Shown here: positions 63,368-64,000 of the stretch, piece by piece
Layout of the letters: each line of letters begins with the position of its first letter
How positions within the stretch are numbered: the first letter of the stretch is position 1
From: Neobacillus sp. PS3-40
GTDB taxonomy: Bacteria; Bacillota; Bacilli; Bacillales; Cytobacillaceae
DNA length: 64,000 bases
Direction: 5' to 3'
Assembly (NCBI RefSeq): GCF_030915485.1
Contig: NZ_CP133266.1
Coordinates: forward strand, 1,984,001 to 2,048,000
Position numbers and translations under genes: made by a program
Notes under the pieces: generated by a model
What the model was told of the DNA's origin: nothing
Databases searched by the model: none
Seen by the model: the letters and a program-made list of their open reading frames with translations, nothing else

Positions 63368-63722
63368 TTGGCATTTCCTCCTTTACAGGTTGTTCTGCTT
63401 TAGGCTTGCTACTGAGGAAACGAATCGACTCGGCGACCACTTCTGTTACATATACTCTAAGTCCCTCCTTGTTATCGTAATGGCGGGTTTGAATTTTCCC
63501 CGTAATTCCGACTACATATCCCTTTTTGCAATATTGGTTCGTATTTTCGGCTGCTTTTCGCCATAGTGTGCATTGGACAAAGTCTGTATCAACTTCGCCA
63601 TTTTGATTTCGGTAATGCCGACTTACTGCTAGTATCACATGCATCACCGGCGTTCCATCTGATGTTATTTTCAATTCGGGATCCTTGGTCAATCTTCCAA
63701 CTAAAGTAACTTGATTTATCAT
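63357..63722 (-). CDS. ssbB: single-stranded DNA-binding protein, competence type (SsbB)
   Basis: 121 residues: an OB-fold SSB (MINQVTLVGRLTKDPELKITSDGTPVMHVILAVSRHYRNQ, DFVQCTLWRKAAENTNQYCKKG, GITGKIQTRHYDN, YVTEVVAESIRFL) with a short tail lacking the acidic DDDIPF end of SsbA. That truncation and the sequence match B. subtilis SsbB, which coats incoming DNA during transformation. GGAG precedes two adjacent ATGs, 63725 and 63722; the latter is better spaced. A ComK-type double AT-box lies upstream. Followed by a coupled small gene. Confidence 0.92.
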   Translation of the reverse strand: MINQVTLVGRLTKDPELKITSDGTPVMHVILAVSRHYRNQNGEVDTDFVQCTLWRKAAENTNQYCKKGYVVGITGKIQTRHYDNKEGLRVYVTEVVAESIRFLSSKPKAEQPVKEEMPIGL

Positions 63723-63838
63723 CATAATCTCCTTTCTGTTTGATGGTTATATCCTACTACTTGCTCGCCCTCATGTAAAAAAGACATAATAAAATTTTAG
63801 ATGCAAATTGATTCTCAAAATTCTTTTTTACCTAGGCG

Positions 63839-63882
63839 AAAATTCAATTTTGGAGCCTAATTTATGTACAAAATTCAATTTT
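63839..63882. promoter_or_regulatory. ComK box (two AT-boxes) upstream of ssbB
   Basis: AAAATTCAATTTT occurs at 63839-63851 and exactly again at 63870-63882. Both fit AAAA-N5-TTTT, and the 18-base gap is one of the spacings established for ComK binding. It lies about 117-160 bases before the ssbB start. Confidence 0.7.
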
Positions 63883-64000
63883 CACAATTTCGACAAATAT
63901 TTTTCGACAATGGGTTTAAATAAGATTGTGTTATAATCTTACTTAACAAACTCCGGATAGTGCTTGTCTATAGAAATGGCTCCCTTAGTAAATGAAAGAA

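Overview
The window reads as the chromosome of a low-GC, Gram-positive, endospore-former-type Bacillaceae. Shine-Dalgarno sites are strong AGGAGG-type, GTG and TTG starts are common, and the core-type genes (rbsRKDACB, ywqB-ywqA, ssbB, tupABC-type, LysM-NlpC/P60 autolysin) resemble Bacillus. The three secreted wall proteins carry the SbsC-type N-terminal domain known from Geobacillus S-layer proteins. No rRNA, tRNA or CRISPR array was seen. Species cannot be fixed from sequence alone.

Layout. 1-4500: an IS110 transposase relic, two short leftward genes not reported by long-ORF criteria, and a MacAB/YknXYZ-type ABC exporter operon. 4500-12500: an accessory island of DNA-binding and recombination genes: two XRE regulators, a tyrosine recombinase coupled to a short protein that looks like half of a recombinase catalytic domain, a 685-bp cassette with 20-bp terminal inverted repeats and an 11-bp direct repeat, and two overlapping large serine recombinases. 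12900-30400: three leftward SbsC-like wall proteins (one with four near-identical 537/543-bp repeats), interleaved with an EAL protein, an IlvB-type acetolactate synthase, two VanZ-like proteins, a secreted beta-propeller and an RluA pseudouridine synthase. 30800-41800: two REP-associated Y1 transposases (RAYTs), a YdcF protein, a PP2C phosphatase, dsdA, a divergent tungstate transporter, a second 3' end of dsdA, a complete IS1182-type element and a Gfo/Idh/MocA oxidoreductase. 42300-54000: a secreted transglycosylase-like protein, a chemoreceptor, a hypothetical protein, the ribose operon and an EamA transporter. 54400-64000: a LysM-NlpC/P60 hydrolase, the SWIM/SNF2 pair ywqB-ywqA, a small XRE regulator, and competence-type ssbB with a downstream coupled gene.

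The most interesting non-genic layer is a set of short dispersed repeats around the two RAYT genes. Family A (GGATGGTGCCTGTCACC core, nine copies including a palindromic pair) and family B (hairpins built around GGGAACGGTCCC-like cores flanked by GAAGCA/TGCTTC arms, eleven copies) sit mainly at gene ends, where several copies form terminator hairpins or touch a stop codon. Several family B copies carry the last codons (Phe-Lys-Ala-stop) of the RAYT at 41012-41803, which ties that repeat family to that enzyme. A third, composite repeat brackets the terminators of two wall-protein genes. Regulatory sites that can be read directly include a Fur box before dsdA, cre sites before ilvB and rbsR, LacI-type operators at rbsR and a ComK-type double AT-box before ssbB.
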